Below, piece after piece: positions 13,735 to 15,230 of a DNA stretch of 15,230 bases. Positions within the stretch are counted from its first letter, which is position 1, and the number at the start of each line of letters is the position of its first letter. Both the position numbers and the translations under genes were made by a program. Origin of the DNA: Gemmatimonadota bacterium (lineage in GTDB: Bacteria; Gemmatimonadota; Gemmatimonadetes; Longimicrobiales; Gaopeijiaceae). The stretch spans positions 1 to 15,230 of the forward strand of contig JAUQOX010000046.1 in NCBI GenBank assembly GCA_030550695.1, in the 5' to 3' direction. The notes below the pieces were generated by a model. It ran no database searches, was not told the origin of the DNA, and saw only the letters and a program-made list of their open reading frames with translations.

Positions 13735-14937
13735 ATGAGGATCCTGGTGGACGCTCGGCTCTTGGGGGGGGGAGGAATCGGGCGTTACCTGCGGGAGGTG
13801 GTGGGCCCCTGGCTGGAAGAGCCGGCTGTGACAGGGATCACCTTTCTCGGGCGGCCTTGGGAGCTGGAGCCGTGGCTGAGGGAAAGGGACGTCCGGGGGG
13901 TGGCAGGGCTGGTGCGGTGGGAGGACAGGCCGTATTCGGCCCTGGCACAGGTCCGATGGCCCAGCTTGCTCAGGCGATTGGGTGAACGCCACGACGTGGC
14001 GTTTTTCCCTCATTACGATGTTCCCCTTTGGAAGCACCCTACCCCTTCGGTGGTGGTGGTCCATGATCTGACCCAGTTTCTGTTCAAAAGGGGCTTTCCG
14101 CGCTGGAAACGGTGGGGAGGGGAGCTGCTCCTCAGGGGTGCCGTGGCCAGGGCCGGTGCCGTGGTGACGGTCTCGGAGAGTTCCAGGAAGGCCCTGTTGA
14201 AGTGGGCTCCCGGGCTGGAATCCCGTTTGCATGTGATCCCCAACGGGGTCAGTTGCCGATTCCGGCCCCTGTCGTCCGACGAAAAGCAGACCGCCTTGGG
14301 ACGCTGGGGACATCTGACCCCCTTCGCCTTCGTCCTAGGGCCGGCAAAACCCCACAAAAACCTGGGACTTGCCGTGCGGGTGGCGGCCAAGGTCCGGGAG
14401 CACTATCCCCGGTGGCGATTGCTCGTGGCGGGGGTGTCGGAGGAGCACCTTCAGGGGCTGAGGAGGCTCGCAGGGGTGCAGGAGGCGGATTCCTCCTGGA
14501 TTGTAGGGGTGGGTAGGCCCGACGATATGTTGTTGCGGGAACTGTACGCGTTGAGTTCGGTGTTCCTTTTCCCCTCCTTGGCCGAGGGCTTCGGCCTACC
14601 ACCCTTGGAGGCCCTGTCGTGCGGAGCGAGGGTGCTGGCCTCCAGGATTCCCGCCCTTGAGGAAATTCTTGAGCCCCTTCGGCCTGGGTGGAACGTGGAG
14701 CTTCTGGACCCCCGGGTGGAGGAGGTTTGGGTCGAGGCCGTTCTTCGGGGAGGATCGGACGGTATGACCTGCCTCCGCCACGCGGCTACACGGAAACCCT
14801 GGGGAGGGGAAGAGAGGAGGACCGAGCCCGAGGACTCCTCCTCGCCCCCCCCCTTACCGTCCTGGGAGGAAGCGTCCCGCAAAACCTGGAACCTTTTGAG
14901 GGACGTAGTTTATGCGGAGCAACCGAAGGCTCGATAG
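13735..14937 (+). CDS. GT4-family glycosyltransferase (mannosyltransferase-like, GT-B fold)
   Basis: A 400-residue cytoplasmic transferase. The start DARLLGGGGIGRYLREV (6-22), FPHYDVPL (91-98), VVVHDL (107-112), TVSESSRKAL (145-154), VIPNGV (167-172), GPAKPHKNL (202-210) and the EX7E motif EGFGLPPLE (284-292), followed by GARVLASRIPALEE, are typical of GT4 enzymes related to mannosyl- or rhamnosyltransferases. Start ATG 13735 has GGAGG (13720-13724) 10 nt upstream; the frame extends further left but without family similarity. The C-terminal stretch 350-378 is an unusual Arg/Glu/Ser/Pro-rich insert, containing a run of nine C (14845-14853), before the final helix. A run of nine G occurs at codons 10-13. 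This is the last gene of the cluster in this orientation before a new promoter. Sugar specificity is unknown. Confidence 0.9.
   Translation: MRILVDARLLGGGGIGRYLREVVGPWLEEPAVTGITFLGRPWELEPWLRERDVRGVAGLVRWEDRPYSALAQVRWPSLLRRLGERHDVAFFPHYDVPLWKHPTPSVVVVHDLTQFLFKRGFPRWKRWGGELLLRGAVARAGAVVTVSESSRKALLKWAPGLESRLHVIPNGVSCRFRPLSSDEKQTALGRWGHLTPFAFVLGPAKPHKNLGLAVRVAAKVREHYPRWRLLVAGVSEEHLQGLRRLAGVQEADSSWIVGVGRPDDMLLRELYALSSVFLFPSLAEGFGLPPLEALSCGARVLASRIPALEEILEPLRPGWNVELLDPRVEEVWVEAVLRGGSDGMTCLRHAATRKPWGGEERRTEPEDSSSPPPLPSWEEASRKTWNLLRDVVYAEQPKAR
13764..13772 (+). repeat. G9 homopolymer near the start of the second GT4 gene
   Basis: Nine consecutive G lie at codons 10-13 (LLGGGGIG), in the glycine loop near the N-terminus, where a length change would abolish the protein. 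Confidence 0.6.
14845..14853 (+). repeat. C9 homopolymer in the C-terminal insert of the second GT4 gene
   Basis: Nine consecutive C encode Pro371-373. A slip here would replace only the last 27 residues or so, changing the C-terminal helix rather than destroying the enzyme. Confidence 0.6.
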
Positions 14938-15029
14938 GCGGCGACGGTGTCCCTCCGGATCGGCGCGCTTCGGCTGGCCCAAGCCGGCGGTGGCGACGGG
15001 GCCGTGAGGGGTGGCGGCAGATGTTTCCC
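14938..15029 (+). other. Spacer after the glycosyltransferase cluster
   Basis: Contains one small GC hairpin (CGGCT 14971-14975, loop of 6, AGCCG 14982-14986) with no T-run, which is too weak to call a terminator. No gene is seen. Confidence 0.3.
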
Positions 15030-15058
15030 TTGACGGTCACCGCGCACGCCTCTATGGT
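15030..15058 (+). promoter_or_regulatory. Sigma70-type promoter for the gene at 15163
   Basis: -35 box TTGACG (15030-15035; five of six consensus bases), 17-nt spacer, -10 box TATGGT (15053-15058; four of six). It is the only well-formed -35/-10 pair I found in an intergenic region. Transcription would start near 15065, leaving a leader of roughly 100 nt before the ATG at 15163. Confidence 0.55.
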
Positions 15059-15162
15059 AGAAACTGGGGGTGATCCGCCTCTCGGGGGGCAAGCAGCGCA
15101 ACGGAGGTCTCCCTTCTCTCCTCCCCAATCGGATTCCAACACTGCGACGAAAGGGCGGTCTG

Positions 15163-15230
15163 ATGAGGAAAACCATCGCGGCGAGCCTGGCGCTGGGTGT
15201 GTTCGTTTTTTCGGTCCCTGGAGTTCCGGT
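15163..15230 (+). CDS. Start of a secreted or envelope protein (truncated by the window end)
   Basis: Only 22 codons are visible: a positively charged MRK start, then a hydrophobic stretch (TIAASLALGVFVF) and SVPGVP, the layout of a Sec signal peptide whose cleavage site lies at or beyond the window edge. Start ATG 15163 is preceded by AAGGGCGG (15150-15157 region), a reasonable ribosome binding site, and by the promoter at 15030-15058. The position next to a polysaccharide cluster would suit an outer-membrane export or periplasmic protein, but nothing in the visible part identifies the family. Confidence 0.6.
   Translation, partial: MRKTIAASLALGVFVFSVPGVP

Noticed and set aside
8..15005. 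Shared 13-mer GCGACGGGGCCGT at 8-20 and 14993-15005 as boundary repeats or attachment sites
   Set aside because: A match of this length is expected by chance in GC-rich DNA of this size, with no extension on either side and no integrase or transposase in the window.
1..15230. CRISPR array, insertion sequence, tRNA or rRNA
   Set aside because: No regularly spaced repeats, transposase motifs, tRNA cloverleaf or rRNA-like sequence were seen on either strand.

Overview
The window is a compact, one-directional gene cluster for building a cell-surface polysaccharide (exopolysaccharide, capsule or O-antigen type). Thirteen genes can be supported, all on the + strand. The DNA is clearly GC-rich, with G favoured over C on the + strand. 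Genes abut or overlap (ATGA overlaps at 11595 and 12602, a 17-nt overlap at 4752) and several start with TTG (117, 3548, 6005). This fits a high-GC bacterium. The dTDP-rhamnose genes and a polyprenyl-phosphate sugar-phosphate transferase suggest, but do not prove, a Gram-negative-type envelope. I cannot name the phylum: there is no rRNA or tRNA gene and no clearly lineage-specific gene.

Layout. Positions 117-2099 encode the likely chain-initiating enzyme, a WecA/MraY-type polyprenyl-phosphate sugar-1-phosphate transferase fused to a FlaA1/CapD-like N-terminal membrane and nucleotide-binding module. Next come a UDP-N-acetylhexosamine 6-dehydrogenase (2204-3538), a GT4 glycosyltransferase (3548-4768) and a UDP-GlcNAc 4-epimerase-like SDR (4752-5732); dehydrogenase and epimerase together could supply UDP-GalNAcA. 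After a 272-nt stretch without a convincing gene comes a second SDR (6005-6982) of uncertain substrate. A sulfate-activation module follows: a fused sulfate adenylyltransferase/APS kinase (7042-8769) and a CysQ-type PAP phosphatase (8879-9697). Then come three dTDP-rhamnose genes, rmlD (9772-10659), rmlA (10840-11598) and rmlB (11595-12605), without rmlC. The cluster ends with a GT2 glycosyltransferase (12602-13594) and a second GT4 glycosyltransferase (13735-14937). A sigma70-like promoter at 15030-15058 opens a new unit whose first gene (15163 to the window end) begins with a signal peptide.

How it works together (inference). Gene 1 loads the first sugar phosphate on the lipid carrier. The SDR, dehydrogenase and rml enzymes make UDP-HexNAcA and dTDP-rhamnose-type donors, and three glycosyltransferases extend the unit. 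PAPS made by the APS kinase could sulfate the glycan, with CysQ clearing the PAP by-product; no sulfotransferase, flippase or polymerase lies in the window.

The most unusual observation is that the sulfurylase half of the fused PAPS enzyme has lost residues in the signature active-site motifs (QxRNP, HxxH, GRD) while its fold residues and the APS kinase half look intact. This suggests a regulatory or re-purposed sulfurylase domain dedicated to polysaccharide sulfation.
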